This document shows, piece by piece, positions 54,803 to 64,000 of a DNA stretch of 64,000 bases (positions are counted from its first letter, which is position 1; every line of letters begins with the position of its first letter). The notes under the pieces are model-generated. The model searched no databases. It saw nothing but the letters and a program-made list of their open reading frames with translations, and was not told the DNA's origin. The position numbers and the translations under genes were made by a program. The DNA comes from an uncultured Dokdonia sp. (GTDB taxonomy: Bacteria > Bacteroidota > Bacteroidia > Flavobacteriales > Flavobacteriaceae), in assembly GCF_947492815.1 (NCBI RefSeq), contig NZ_CANLOB010000003.1:62001-126000 (forward strand), read 5' to 3'.

Positions 54803-57800
54803 TTAAAATCCTACTTCTACGCCAAAAGTATATGAACGAGTCTGTGGATAACTAAATAAATTAAATGCTCCGGCTACAAAACCAGCATTTCCTGGTGCAG
54901 AAGTCTCAGCAGAACCAATACCTACTTCTGGATCTCCTTCAAAACCAGTTACAGTGAGAATGTTTTGTCCAGTTCCGTATATTCTTAAAGAATTAATAAA
55001 TAATTTTTCAGTAAAAGAACTTGGAAGGCTATAGGCTACTGTAAGAGATCTGAGACGTAAAAAGTCACCTTTTTCAAGAAATCTTGTAGATGTTTGATCT
55101 GCTGTAGCTTGGAATAATGGGCTAGGGAGCACGTTAGTATCTCCTGGTTGTCTCCAGAAGTTTAATGCTTCAGTTCTTAAATTTGCATCTATATTCCCTA
55201 TAGCGACACCAGCTTGTCGTTGGAAGTTAAGGATGTAATTTCCAGCTTGGAATGCCCAGTCAGAACGTATGCTAAACCCTTTCCAGCTAAAATCTGTGTA
55301 AAAACCTCCTTGTAGGTCTGGTGCTGGGGATTTGCCTTCTAGTAAGGTGTTGAAGTCGCCGCTGAAAGCGTCAGTGATGTTGCCATCTTGATCTAGATAT
55401 AATGGTGCTCCATTTCCAGGATTAACACCGGCATATCTAGGTAGAAAGAAAGAGTTGATTTCTTCCCCTTCTCTTAGAATTGTAGTGCCATTAATAATAT
55501 CTTCTCCATTAACGAGAGATACTACTTCATTATTTAATTGGAATGATATATTTCCTCCTACAGAAAATCTCATATTGCTATTTCTTAAAACATCATAATT
55601 TAAAGAAACTTCAAGTCCTTGATTTTCTATTTCTCCAATATTAGATATGATAGAGTTGTTCTCGTCTCCAATAGTAGCGGAGATTGGTCTTGGTAATAAT
55701 AATTGATCAGAATTTCTTTGAAAGAAATCGACAACCCCATTTAAGCGATTATTGAATAAGCCCCATTCTACACCAATATCAAGCGTTTCTTGAGCTTCCC
55801 ATTGGATGTCTGGGTTACCTACACCTATAGGAAGAAGAGATGTGCTTCCATTAAATGTTCCGAAGTTAGCAAGGTTTAAGAATTGGAATTCTCCAATAGC
55901 TTGATTACCCGCAGTACCTAAAGATGCTCTAAGTTTTAAATTACTTATAGTAGAGTTACTTGATAAGAAATCTTCATTGGTAAGATTCCATGCCAAACTA
56001 CCACTCCAGAAATACCCTTCTTGGTTATTCGGACCAAAACGAGTAGAAGTATCTCTACGTATACTACCTGAAGCAACATATTTCCTGTTATAATCATAAG
56101 TTAAAAATAATCCTTGTGAGAATAATCTGTTTCTAGCTTCATTGGATCCTGCAGCAGAAGCTTCTGCAGCAACATCTTGAAAAGGAATATCTGGTGTTGG
56201 AAAACCTCTACTAGTAGAAAACTGACTAGTGAAAATACGTTCAACGTAATCTAATAGAAAATCTGCTTGGATATTATGTACTTCATTAAAAGTGTCTTTG
56301 TAACTGAATGTATTCGTTACGTTGTAGCGTAGGTCTATAGAAGCATTGTCAGTTTGAGTTCCTGGGAAATCTGCATCTCCCACAAACCCTTGAAGAACTC
56401 CTCCAGGAAGTGATCTGTTGGTTCTGTTAAATCTATTAGATGTTGCTCCTACTAAAAAGTTGTTGGAGAATTTATTAGATATCTTTATGTCAGCACCAAG
56501 GCTTCCAATGATTAAAAAGTTTCTATTGTCTTCTGGTTCTGTTTGAAGTGCTAAAGCAATAGGGAATCCTGTAGATGTTGGATTGTATACATTTTCTCCA
56601 TTTTCATCTACAGCAATGTCTCCATTGTCATCTCTTAAAAATAAAGGTTCGTATGGGTTGTAATCGTATAAAGCTCTAAATGGGTTTTGTACGTTGTTTC
56701 TATCTCGAGGTAAATCAGATGTATTACGTGATAAAGAGATGTTAGTGTTTATGCGTAACCAATCTTTGGCTTGGTACGAGGTGTTTAATCGAAGAGAGGT
56801 TCTTTCAAATCCATCTATACGATCAATGATACCTGTGTTTTTACTGTAGCCAAGGGATAGAAAGTAGTTTAAGCGATCGTCACCTCCAGAAATAGAAAGG
56901 GAGTTGTTTTGAATAAACCCTTGTCTGAGTAGTTCATTTTCCCAATCTGTATCTAAAGCTATAAGGTCTGCAAGTTCTTCAGGGGTTGATGTTGCTCCAG
57001 GTAAACTTTGAGCAGCAGCTACGCCTAATTCAGCAAATTGTCTTTCAATATCTAATTTCCCTCTTGCGTCTAAAAGATCAAATGGATCTGGGATACGTTG
57101 AGAAAAACCTATGGAAGAATTAAAATTAATTCTAGCTTCTCCGCTTTTTCCTCTTTTTGTTGTAATAAGTACAACACCATTAGCTCCACGTGAACCATAT
57201 AAACTTACAGTTGCAGCATCTTTTAGAATAGAAAAACTTTCGATGTCATTAGGGTTGATGTTGTTTACGTCATTTGCGTCAATTGGAACACCATCTACAA
57301 CATAAAGTGGTGTGGTAGATGCGCTTAATGATCCAATTCCACGTATTTGTACAAATGCGGTTTGACCTGGTCTACCGTTAGCCCCAACTACTTGTACTCC
57401 GGCAGCTTTTCCTTGTAAGGCGTTGTCTAAACTGGTAGATGGTACTAGGTTTTCTATGTCTTTCCCAGTAACTGTAGATATGGCTGAAGTAGAGAGTTCC
57501 TTGGTTCTACTACCAAAACCAACAATAACAACTTCGTCTAATGTGTTGTCCGGTTCTAGGGTAATAGTAATAGTAGTTTGATTCCCTACGGGAACTTCTA
57601 CATTTTTAAACCCTACATAACTTACGATAATAATGTCGGTAGAATTTACATTGGATAAGGAGAACTTACCGTCAAAATCTGTTTGTGTACCATTTGATGT
57701 TCCTTTTATGAGGACATTAGCCCCAGGTAGAGGCCCCTCAGCTTCAAGAACTGTTCCTGATACTGTTTTTTGTTGTGCAAACGCAGTCTGAACTGCAAAC

Positions 57801-57841
57801 ACTAGCAATAGTGTTAGCACTAAGCATAACTTCTTTTTCAT
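54803..57841 (-). CDS. SusC/RagA family TonB-dependent receptor
   Basis: A 1012-residue TonB-linked outer membrane protein with signal MKKKLCLVLTLLLVFAVQTAFAQ, a carboxypeptidase-regulatory-like domain (KTVSGTVLEAEGPLPGANVLIKGTSNG), plug sequence DNTLDEVVIVGFGSRTKELSTSAIS with GSLSASTTPLYVVDGVPID, and a barrel ending in GVEVGF. It is the first gene of the upstream SusCD set. The barrel is about 80 residues shorter than that of the other SusC, so the two may import different substrates. Confidence 0.95.
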   Translation of the reverse strand: MKKKLCLVLTLLLVFAVQTAFAQQKTVSGTVLEAEGPLPGANVLIKGTSNGTQTDFDGKFSLSNVNSTDIIIVSYVGFKNVEVPVGNQTTITITLEPDNTLDEVVIVGFGSRTKELSTSAISTVTGKDIENLVPSTSLDNALQGKAAGVQVVGANGRPGQTAFVQIRGIGSLSASTTPLYVVDGVPIDANDVNNINPNDIESFSILKDAATVSLYGSRGANGVVLITTKRGKSGEARINFNSSIGFSQRIPDPFDLLDARGKLDIERQFAELGVAAAQSLPGATSTPEELADLIALDTDWENELLRQGFIQNNSLSISGGDDRLNYFLSLGYSKNTGIIDRIDGFERTSLRLNTSYQAKDWLRINTNISLSRNTSDLPRDRNNVQNPFRALYDYNPYEPLFLRDDNGDIAVDENGENVYNPTSTGFPIALALQTEPEDNRNFLIIGSLGADIKISNKFSNNFLVGATSNRFNRTNRSLPGGVLQGFVGDADFPGTQTDNASIDLRYNVTNTFSYKDTFNEVHNIQADFLLDYVERIFTSQFSTSRGFPTPDIPFQDVAAEASAAGSNEARNRLFSQGLFLTYDYNRKYVASGSIRRDTSTRFGPNNQEGYFWSGSLAWNLTNEDFLSSNSTISNLKLRASLGTAGNQAIGEFQFLNLANFGTFNGSTSLLPIGVGNPDIQWEAQETLDIGVEWGLFNNRLNGVVDFFQRNSDQLLLPRPISATIGDENNSIISNIGEIENQGLEVSLNYDVLRNSNMRFSVGGNISFQLNNEVVSLVNGEDIINGTTILREGEEINSFFLPRYAGVNPGNGAPLYLDQDGNITDAFSGDFNTLLEGKSPAPDLQGGFYTDFSWKGFSIRSDWAFQAGNYILNFQRQAGVAIGNIDANLRTEALNFWRQPGDTNVLPSPLFQATADQTSTRFLEKGDFLRLRSLTVAYSLPSSFTEKLFINSLRIYGTGQNILTVTGFEGDPEVGIGSAETSAPGNAGFVAGAFNLFSYPQTRSYTFGVEVGF

Positions 57842-57866
57842 TTTTTTAAATATTACAATTTTTGAT

Positions 57867-57915
57867 AAAAATCACAATAAAAAGTTATTTATACAACTAT
57901 TTATTGCTAAATATT
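57867..57915 (-). promoter_or_regulatory. Conserved leader block of SusC gene B
   Basis: Matches 52051-52099 at about 43 of 49 positions and sits 25 bases before the SusC start. A common AAGTGTTGA motif also lies 100-120 bases farther upstream in both. Confidence 0.6.
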
Positions 57916-58213
57916 GACTTTTTGCGCACTTTTGATGAATTATCTTTAAATAGAATAGATTTTTTTCTTTTAAATTCTTCTGCTTAAGTGTTGAACTACT
58001 GCTCATTCAGTTAATGAATGGTGTTGTGTTCAGTGGTTTCCGTGGTGTAATTTTTTTTAAGCAGAAATTATAATTCTTTTAAAAATGCGTATCGGGTCAT
58101 TATTTCGTTCACGATGAACTTAAAAATAGTAAGGAGGTGCTTCCCGAGATTTTCTATTTCTTTATCAAGATTGCTTTTTTCTAAAGGTTTTTAGATAACT
58201 CCGATAAAGTTTT
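57916..58213. other. Gene-free stretch upstream of SusC gene B
   Basis: Part of a 416-base spacer between SusC and the BamA-like gene. Only AAGTGTTGA near 57985 (echoing 52155) and an inverted repeat at its right end are noted. No gene is supported. Confidence 0.5.
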
Positions 58214-58241
58214 ACTTTTATGTTAATTTTAACATAAAAGT
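58214..58241. terminator. 13-bp perfect inverted repeat after BamA-like gene
   Basis: ACTTTTATGTTAA and TTAACATAAAAGT pair perfectly around TT, 16 bases beyond the stop of the minus-strand BamA-like gene. A clear T-tract is lacking, so terminator function is only likely. Confidence 0.5.
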
Positions 58242-58257
58242 GAGATGAGTGCTTGGT

Positions 58258-59955
58258 TTAAAAGCGAATAGCTAGTTGGAAGTGTAGTTTAGTGTTTGAA
58301 AAACGAAATGTCTGATTTTCAGATTTTCCATTAGCAATGTTGATCTTAAAAATCCCAGCTTTAGTTCTTAGTCCAGCGCCAAGTCCAAAGCTTATTAGCT
58401 TTTCTTTTTGATCTGCTATTTCATTTTCAAAATAAGCAAGGTCAATAATGCTATGCACGTATATACTGGAGTTTAATACGTATCGATATTCAGTGTTCAG
58501 AGTGCTTACTAAGTTGGCGAAAATACTATTCTCCTCAAAACCTCGTATACTTGTGATTCCTCCAAAACGATAAAGTTCATTGGTTAAGTAGGAGTCCGAA
58601 AATAAGGCTTGTGTTCTGTTTCGTATGTAAATTTGATTTACATCATTTAATTGAAAGATGTGACTTGTGTTTGCATTTATATTAAGTTGTTCTTCTTCCT
58701 CAGTTGTTGAAGTTCTGTTTCCAATCTCTCCTCTTATAGTCAATTGTGTTTTTACGGGAAAGAAAAAATCAGATTGTAGTTTTGAAAAAGAAAAACTACC
58801 TAGAACTCTTTGTTGTGTGTAGTCTTCTATGATTTCATTGAAGGTGTCTGTTGTGTCAATAAGATCTTCAGATTGTTTAGATTTGTATCCTAGAGAAACG
58901 GTGCTATTCGGATTGATTTGGTAAAACAAGCTGACTTCTTGGCTGTTTTCAGAAAAAGTGCTGTCTTTTCTGAATAATGATAGTTGTGTTTCAATGCCTA
59001 ATGGACTTTTGAATAAATAGGGTAATGTGACTTTTACATTTAATTGTGTTTGATCGTCCCCGTCACTTTTATAGTTTAAAAGTAGAGTTTCTCCGTAATT
59101 GAGATTGTTGGTGAGTATAAGATCTACATATCCATCTAATTGTAATCTATTGGTTTCTTCGTTTGTGGCAAAACCTAAAAAACCGTCAAAACGATTGTTG
59201 ATTTTTCGTTCTAAATAGAAATAGACCGTAGTGCTATCTTTTGTGAATAAAACTTGAGGGTCCTTTTTAGAAGTGATAAAGCTAAGGTTGTTAAGTCGTT
59301 CGTTCTGTTCTAATAATTCTTTTTGGTTAAATATTTTCCCTTCTTTTATTCTAGCATAATATTTTAAATATCCTTTAGGAGCATTTTTGTAACCATTTAT
59401 AATGATACGATCAGCATATCGATTTAAATCTTTTTCTATTATTAAGTTTCCTGAAAGCGTTCCTGTTTTGTTCTTGGATATGGAGGTAATTTGAAAACTG
59501 GTAAAAGGGTTTCCGCTATTAGATGCAATAGTGGTTAAGTTTTCTAAAACCGCTTTCGCGAAAGCGGTCTCAATAAGAATACTGTCGTTTCTAACCGTAA
59601 GTTCTGCTTGTTTAAGATATGTTTTGATAGTGATTTCCTTGCCTACGTGTACTCTTATGTATTTATAATGCCGACCTAAATTTATTGTTGATTCATAAGA
59701 TGAATCGTTTGTTTTTTTTCTTGTTTCTGTAATATCTATGTAGCCTAATTGAGAAAGTTTTCCCTTTAAACTGTCTATCGTTTTAAATAAAGGAATGAGC
59801 TCTTTGAATGTTTTCTGGTAGCCAATACTGTCAATTGTTTTTGTTGAGCTGGGTAATTTTCCAATGATATTGAGGGTTATTTTTTTTTCTTGAGATATAC
59901 AATAGGAGGAACTACATATATATAGAATGAAAAGGATGTAGATGGTGCGTCTCAA
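58258..59955 (-). CDS. BamA/TamA family outer membrane protein
   Basis: A 565-residue exported protein of the Omp85 superfamily. A signal peptide (TTG start at 59955, RRTIYILFILYICSSSYCISQ) precedes POTRA-like segments (about 30-240; KYIRVHVGKEITIK; YLKYYARIKEGKIFNQKELLEQNERLNNLSFI). A surface-antigen barrel with GGITSIRGFEENS near 480 and terminal LHFQLAIRF ends in Phe, as BamA signals do. A palindrome encodes TAFAKAV at about residues 130-136. Substrate unknown; assembly or secretion of surface proteins is likely. Confidence 0.85.
   Translation of the reverse strand: MRRTIYILFILYICSSSYCISQEKKITLNIIGKLPSSTKTIDSIGYQKTFKELIPLFKTIDSLKGKLSQLGYIDITETRKKTNDSSYESTINLGRHYKYIRVHVGKEITIKTYLKQAELTVRNDSILIETAFAKAVLENLTTIASNSGNPFTSFQITSISKNKTGTLSGNLIIEKDLNRYADRIIINGYKNAPKGYLKYYARIKEGKIFNQKELLEQNERLNNLSFITSKKDPQVLFTKDSTTVYFYLERKINNRFDGFLGFATNEETNRLQLDGYVDLILTNNLNYGETLLLNYKSDGDDQTQLNVKVTLPYLFKSPLGIETQLSLFRKDSTFSENSQEVSLFYQINPNSTVSLGYKSKQSEDLIDTTDTFNEIIEDYTQQRVLGSFSFSKLQSDFFFPVKTQLTIRGEIGNRTSTTEEEEQLNINANTSHIFQLNDVNQIYIRNRTQALFSDSYLTNELYRFGGITSIRGFEENSIFANLVSTLNTEYRYVLNSSIYVHSIIDLAYFENEIADQKEKLISFGLGAGLRTKAGIFKINIANGKSENQTFRFSNTKLHFQLAIRF
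59551..59566. repeat. TTTCGCGAAA palindrome copy 10 (in BamA-like gene)
   Basis: Perfect CGCTTTCGCGAAAGCG, read as AFAKA. Confidence 0.95.
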
Positions 59956-60054
59956 GTAAATTATTTTTTGATGTAAAACTAACGGTTTTTGTAGCTAAAA
60001 AGTGTTTTTCGTTTTAATTATTAAGAAACCATTTTAAAATAAGTGAGTTATTAT

Positions 60055-60084
60055 TTGAATAATCTCAAAATAATTGTACTTTTG
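60055..60084 (+). promoter_or_regulatory. Promoter of the str operon
   Basis: TTG (60055-60057), a 19-base spacer and TACTTTTG (60077-60084) reproduce the Bacteroidota housekeeping promoter TTG-N19-TAnnTTTG. The start site should lie near 60090, leaving a leader of about 50 bases before rpsL. Confidence 0.85.
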
Positions 60085-60140
60085 CAAGCCCTTAGAGAAG
60101 GGTTAGTTAATTTTTAACAAAATTTAGGTAGAAAGAAATT

Positions 60141-60515
60141 ATGCCAACAATTTCACAATTAGTACGAAAAGGAAGAGCCAAAATAACCAAGAAGAGTAAA
60201 TCGGCTGCTTTAGATTCGTGCCCACAACGCCGCGGCGTATGTACTCGTGTTTACACGACTACACCTAAAAAACCAAACTCGGCTATGCGTAAAGTTGCGC
60301 GTGTTCGTTTAACAAATGGTAAAGAGGTGAATGCATACATTGGTGGTGAAGGACACAATCTTCAGGAGCACTCGATAGTATTGGTTAGAGGCGGAAGGGT
60401 AAAAGATTTGCCAGGAGTTAGATATCACATTGTACGTGGAGCTTTGGATACCGCAGGTGTTCAAGGAAGACTACAGTCGAGATCTAAATATGGTGCAAAA
60501 CGCCCTAAGAAGTAA
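60141..60515 (+). CDS. rpsL: Ribosomal protein S12
   Basis: A 124-residue small-subunit protein at the decoding centre. [11 protein letters not shown] is the family start; [16 protein letters not shown] and [17 protein letters not shown] keep the two conserved lysines whose change gives streptomycin resistance in other bacteria, so the allele looks wild type. It is the first gene of the str operon, directly behind a strong promoter, followed by rpsG after 26 bases. Confidence 0.98.
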   Translation: MPTISQLVRKGRAKITKKSKSAALDSCPQRRGVCTRVYTTTPKKPNSAMRKVARVRLTNGKEVNAYIGGEGHNLQEHSIVLVRGGRVKDLPGVRYHIVRGALDTAGVQGRLQSRSKYGAKRPKK

Positions 60516-60541
60516 ATCATCAACACTTTTAAAGAGAAGAA

Positions 60542-61018
60542 ATGAGAAAAAGACAGGCCAAAAAGAGACCACTTTTACCAGATCCACGCTTTAACGATCA
60601 GTTAGTAACTCGATTTGTTAATATGATGATGTGGGATGGGAAAAAATCGGTAGCCTTTAAAGTTTTTTACGATGCAATAGATATCGTAGAAGAAAAGAAA
60701 ACAGATGACGAAAAAACTGCACTTGAAATGTGGAAGGATGCATTATCTAATGTGATGCCTCACGTTGAAGTTCGTAGTCGTCGAGTAGGAGGGGCAACTT
60801 TCCAAATTCCAATGCAAATTCGTCCAGATCGTAAGATCTCAACTGCTATGAAGTGGTTAATCGGATATGCAAGAAAAAGAAACGAAAAGTCAATGGCTTC
60901 TAAACTTGCATCAGAAATTCTTGCTGCTGCAAAAGAAGAAGGTGCTGCTGTTAAAAAACGTGTTGATACACATAAAATGGCAGAAGCAAATAAAGCATTT
61001 TCACACTTTAGATTCTAA
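60542..61018 (+). CDS. rpsG: Ribosomal protein S7
   Basis: A 158-residue small-subunit assembly protein that binds the 3' domain of 16S r[44 protein letters not shown] and [41 protein letters not shown] are highly conserved. It lies between rpsL and fusA in the classic str order, 3 bases before fusA. Confidence 0.98.
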   Translation: MRKRQAKKRPLLPDPRFNDQLVTRFVNMMMWDGKKSVAFKVFYDAIDIVEEKKTDDEKTALEMWKDALSNVMPHVEVRSRRVGGATFQIPMQIRPDRKISTAMKWLIGYARKRNEKSMASKLASEILAAAKEEGAAVKKRVDTHKMAEANKAFSHFRF

Positions 61019-61021
61019 GAA

Positions 61022-63145
61022 ATGGCAAGAGATTTAAAATTTACTAGAAATATTGGTATTGCTGCACATATTGATGCAGGAAAAACTACTACTACAGAGC
61101 GTATTCTTTATTATACAGGTGTAAGTCATAAAATTGGAGAAGTACATGATGGTGCTGCGACAATGGACTGGATGGAGCAAGAGCAAGAACGTGGAATCAC
61201 GATTACTTCTGCTGCAACTACTTGTGAGTGGAAATTTCCAATCGAAAATGGAGAGCCAACTCCTGATACTAAAGGATATCATTTTAATATTATAGATACT
61301 CCAGGTCACGTTGACTTTACGGTTGAAGTAAATCGTTCGTTGCGTGTGCTTGATGGGTTGGTGTTCTTGTTTAGTGCTGTTGATGGTGTAGAGCCTCAGT
61401 CAGAGACTAACTGGAGACTAGCGGATAATTACAAAGTACCACGTATTGGTTTTGTAAATAAAATGGACCGTCAAGGTTCTAACTTCCTTGGTGTTTGTCA
61501 GCAAGTGAAGGATATGTTGAAGTCTAATGCTGTGCCAATCGTATTGAATATTGGTGATGAGGCAGACTTTAAAGGGATTATCGATCTTGTTAAGAATCGT
61601 GCTATTGTATGGCATGATCATACACAAGGGGCTACTTTTGATGTGATCGATATTCCAGAAGATATGAAAGAAGAAGCTAGAAAATATCGTGCACTACTTA
61701 TAGAGGAAGTTGCAGGTTATGATGAGAATCTTCTTGAGAAATTTATGGAAGACGAAGATTCTATTACGGAGGAGGAAGTGCATGCTGCGCTTCGTGCTGC
61801 TGTAATGGATATGTCTATCATACCTATGGTTTGCGGCTCAGCATTCAAAAATAAAGGAGTTCAATTCCTTCTTGATGCTGTATGTCGTTACTTGCCTTCT
61901 CCTACGGATAAGGAAGGTATCGTAGGAATTAATCCTGATACTGAAGAAGAAGAAGTGCGTAAGCCAGATGTGAAAGAACCTTTTGCGGCATTGGCATTTA
62001 AAATTGCAACAGATCCATTTGTAGGTCGTCTTGCATTCTTCCGTGCGTATTCAGGTCGTTTAGATGCGGGGTCTTATATTTTAAATAACCGTTCAGGGAA
62101 AAAAGAACGTATTTCTCGTATTTATCAAATGCACTCTAATAAGCAAAATGCTATCGAATATATCGAAGCAGGAGATATTGGAGCGGCAGTTGGATTTAAA
62201 GATATTAAAACTGGAGACACAATGTCTGCAGAGAAGCATCCTATTGTTCTTGAATCAATGGACTTCCCTGATCCGGTAATTGGTATCGCGGTAGAGCCTA
62301 AGACAAAAGCTGACGTAGATAAACTAGGTATGGCACTTGCTAAGCTTTCTGAAGAAGATCCAACATTCCAAGTAAAAACTGATGAAGCTTCAGGTCAGAC
62401 TATTATATCTGGTATGGGTGAGCTTCACTTAGATATTATTGTAGATCGTCTTAAGCGTGAGTTTAAGGTAGAGGTTAATCAGGGACAGCCACAAGTTGAG
62501 TACAAAGAGGCGATTACGCAAAAAGCTGATCATCGTGAGGTGTACAAAAAACAATCAGGGGGTCGTGGTAAATTCGCAGATATCGTATTTACTATAGAGC
62601 CAGCTGAAGAAGGTAAGGTGGGTCTGGAGTTTGTTTCTACAATTAAAGGTGGTAATGTTCCTAAGGAATTTATCCCGTCTATTGAAAAAGGATTTAAAAC
62701 AGCAATGATTAATGGTCCTTTAGCTGGATATGAAGTAGATGCAATGAAAGTGACATTAACTGATGGTTCGTATCACGATGTGGATTCTGATCAGTTGTCT
62801 TTCGAGCTTGCTGCTAAGTTAGGATTTAAAAACGCTGCAAAAGCTGCAAAAGCAGTAATTATGGAGCCTATTATGAAACTTGAGGTAATTACACCTGAAG
62901 AGAATATGGGTGACATTGTGGGGGATCTTAACCGTCGCCGTGGACAAGTAAGTGATATGGGAGACCGTGCTGGAGCAAAAACAGTAAAGGCTACCGTACC
63001 ACTTTCGGAAATGTTTGGATATGTAACTACATTGAGAACATTGTCTTCTGGACGTGCAACTTCAACAATGGAATTTTCTCACTATGCAGAAACTCCTTCT
63101 AATATTTCAGAAGAAGTAATTGCAGCATCTAAAGGAACAAATTAA
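61022..63145 (+). CDS. fusA: Elongation factor G
   Basis: A 707-residue translocation GTPase. G motifs are [15 protein letters not shown] (G1), DTPGHVDF (G3) and NKMDR (G4); domain IV ([25 protein letters not shown]) and V ([29 protein letters not shown]) are complete. It is followed by rpsJ after 12 bases; tuf is not between them, which is normal for Bacteroidota. Confidence 0.98.
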   Translation: MARDLKFTRNIGIAAHIDAGKTTTTERILYYTGVSHKIGEVHDGAATMDWMEQEQERGITITSAATTCEWKFPIENGEPTPDTKGYHFNIIDTPGHVDFTVEVNRSLRVLDGLVFLFSAVDGVEPQSETNWRLADNYKVPRIGFVNKMDRQGSNFLGVCQQVKDMLKSNAVPIVLNIGDEADFKGIIDLVKNRAIVWHDHTQGATFDVIDIPEDMKEEARKYRALLIEEVAGYDENLLEKFMEDEDSITEEEVHAALRAAVMDMSIIPMVCGSAFKNKGVQFLLDAVCRYLPSPTDKEGIVGINPDTEEEEVRKPDVKEPFAALAFKIATDPFVGRLAFFRAYSGRLDAGSYILNNRSGKKERISRIYQMHSNKQNAIEYIEAGDIGAAVGFKDIKTGDTMSAEKHPIVLESMDFPDPVIGIAVEPKTKADVDKLGMALAKLSEEDPTFQVKTDEASGQTIISGMGELHLDIIVDRLKREFKVEVNQGQPQVEYKEAITQKADHREVYKKQSGGRGKFADIVFTIEPAEEGKVGLEFVSTIKGGNVPKEFIPSIEKGFKTAMINGPLAGYEVDAMKVTLTDGSYHDVDSDQLSFELAAKLGFKNAAKAAKAVIMEPIMKLEVITPEENMGDIVGDLNRRRGQVSDMGDRAGAKTVKATVPLSEMFGYVTTLRTLSSGRATSTMEFSHYAETPSNISEEVIAASKGTN

Positions 63146-63157
63146 TTTACTAAGGAT

Positions 63158-63463
63158 ATGAGTCAAAAAATAAGAATCAAATTAAAGTCTTACGACCACA
63201 ACTTAGTAGATAAGTCTGCTGAGAAAATCGTAAAGACAGTAAAAACGACAGGTGCTGTTGTAACTGGGCCAATCCCACTTCCTACACACAAGAAAATTTT
63301 TACAGTACTACGTTCGCCACACGTAAACAAGAAGTCTCGTGAGCAGTTTGAGCTTAGCTCTTACAAGCGTTTACTAGATATCTATAGTTCTTCTTCAAAA
63401 ACTATTGATGCGTTAATGAAGTTAGAGTTGCCTAGTGGAGTTGAAGTAGAGATAAAAGTGTGA
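63158..63463 (+). CDS. rpsJ: Ribosomal protein S10
   Basis: A 101-residue small-subunit protein, also NusE in antitermination. [39 protein letters not shown] and [54 protein letters not shown] are family signatures. It is the last gene before a palindrome and a terminator-like stem, so it may be transcribed mainly with the str genes here. Confidence 0.98.
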   Translation: MSQKIRIKLKSYDHNLVDKSAEKIVKTVKTTGAVVTGPIPLPTHKKIFTVLRSPHVNKKSREQFELSSYKRLLDIYSSSSKTIDALMKLELPSGVEVEIKV

Positions 63464-63474
63464 TAGATTGAGTG

Positions 63475-63490
63475 CGCTTTCGCGAAAGCG
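63475..63490. repeat. TTTCGCGAAA palindrome copy 11 (rpsJ/rplC gap)
   Basis: Perfect CGCTTTCGCGAAAGCG, 12 bases after the rpsJ stop; one of two intergenic copies. Confidence 0.95.
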
Positions 63491-63549
63491 TACTCATCAC
63501 TATAAAATGTCCTGAGCTGCGTGCGAAGGAAAAACGGAGAAAATACATT

Positions 63550-63581
63550 CAGGGTTGAAGGTATTTGACCCTGTTTTTTTT
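63550..63581 (+). terminator. Terminator or attenuator between rpsJ and rplC
   Basis: CAGGGTTGAA and TTTGACCCTG pair over 10 positions (two G-U) around GGTA and are followed by eight T. It lies inside what should be one ribosomal operon, so it may be a regulated attenuator. Confidence 0.75.
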
Positions 63582-63614
63582 GAATAGATTTTTTAATAAT
63601 TAATATAAATAAAT

Positions 63615-64000
63615 ATGTCTGGGTTAATCGGAAAAAAAGTAGGTATGACCAGCATCTTCGACGAGAATGGGAAGAATATTCCTTGTACAGTCTTAGAGGT
63701 AGGTCCCTGCGTAGTTACCCAAGTCAGAACCAAAGAAACTGACGGGTATGAAGCCCTTCAACTTGGTTTCGATGACGCAAAAAAGGCAAACAAAGCTGCT
63801 AGCGGTCACGCTAAAAAAGCAGGTACGGTTGCAAAACGCAAAGTTGTCGAGTTTCAAGGATTTGAAGGAGAGTTTAAATTAGGAGATGCAATCACTGTAG
63901 ATCACTTTGAAGAAGGTGAATTTGTAGATGTAGCTGGCACTTCAAAAGGTAAAGGTTTTCAAGGGGTTGTTAAGCGTCACGGTTTTGCTGGGGTAGGACA
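63615..64000 (+). CDS. rplC: Ribosomal protein L3, N-terminal part (cut by window edge)
   Basis: The frame opens at ATG 63615 ([20 protein letters not shown]) and reads through [16 protein letters not shown] to the window edge, about 128 codons of the expected 205. L3 is a large-subunit protein near the peptidyl transferase centre. It heads the S10-type gene run, which continues to the right. A terminator-like stem and a palindrome lie in the 151-base gap upstream. Confidence 0.96.
   Translation, partial: MSGLIGKKVGMTSIFDENGKNIPCTVLEVGPCVVTQVRTKETDGYEALQLGFDDAKKANKAASGHAKKAGTVAKRKVVEFQGFEGEFKLGDAITVDHFEEGEFVDVAGTSKGKGFQGVVKRHGFAGVG

Noticed and set aside
1..64000. tRNA, rRNA, CRISPR arrays, transposases, integrases
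   Set aside because: No TTCGA-type T-arm with matching stems, no spaced direct repeat arrays and no recombinase motifs were noticed by eye; a tRNAscan or CRISPR search was not possible here.

Overview
The window is AT-rich DNA from a member of the Bacteroidota, almost certainly a marine Flavobacteriaceae. The signs are two SusC/SusD gene sets, lipoprotein signals ending in an SC or GC lipobox, a DUF5723 protein, promoters of the TTG-N19-TAnnTTTG type, and the gene order rpsL-rpsG-fusA-rpsJ-rplC. I cannot name the genus; an Aquimarina- or Dokdonia-like organism is only a guess.

Layout. (1) 1-10603, minus strand: the start of a biosynthetic gene cluster that runs off the left edge. It has a small muconolactone-isomerase-like protein, a 2626-residue PUFA-synthase-like megasynthase (two nitronate-monooxygenase-type barrels, KS, AT, three ACPs, KR), a class-3 lipase-fold protein, a SyrP-like Fe(II)/2-oxoglutarate oxygenase and the first 89 codons of an unknown gene. 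(2) 10.9-17.3 kb: small membrane and hypothetical genes, MeaB GTPase, an ECF sigma / anti-sigma / exported tryptophan-rich repeat protein operon, a DoxX-like protein and an M23 peptidase. (3) 17.3-23.8 kb: an accessory stretch with a decayed M23 gene end, TPR, DUF3592 and HEAT proteins, a biotinyl-like domain protein, a HAD phosphatase and two small genes (one Imm53-like), each preceded by a decayed copy of the HAD gene start. (4) 23.8-27.7 kb: kynurenine catabolism (kynU, PaiB-like, kmo, RidA-type deaminase). (5) 27.9-46 kb: mostly housekeeping genes (MFS, queE, mpl, radC, deacetylase-like, HAD nucleotidase, rarA, rhomboid, rlmB) and a four-gene envelope operon ending in a VCBS/UnbV lipoprotein. 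(6) 46-57.9 kb: two paralogous three-gene SusC-SusD-lipoprotein sets. (7) 58-64 kb: a BamA/TamA-like protein, then the str/S10 ribosomal operon.

Two things stand out. The first is the megasynthase cluster: a single chain that fuses PfaD-like and PfaA-like parts with no DH, CLF or thioesterase in view. The second is a perfect palindrome with core TTTCGCGAAA (usually CGCTTTCGCGAAAGCG). It occurs 11 times, nine of them inside unrelated genes where it is read in all three frames, and it is absent from the megasynthase cluster, the accessory stretch and the Sus region. This looks like a genome-wide DNA-level signal or mobile micro-repeat and not a protein motif. No tRNA, rRNA, CRISPR array or transposase was recognised.
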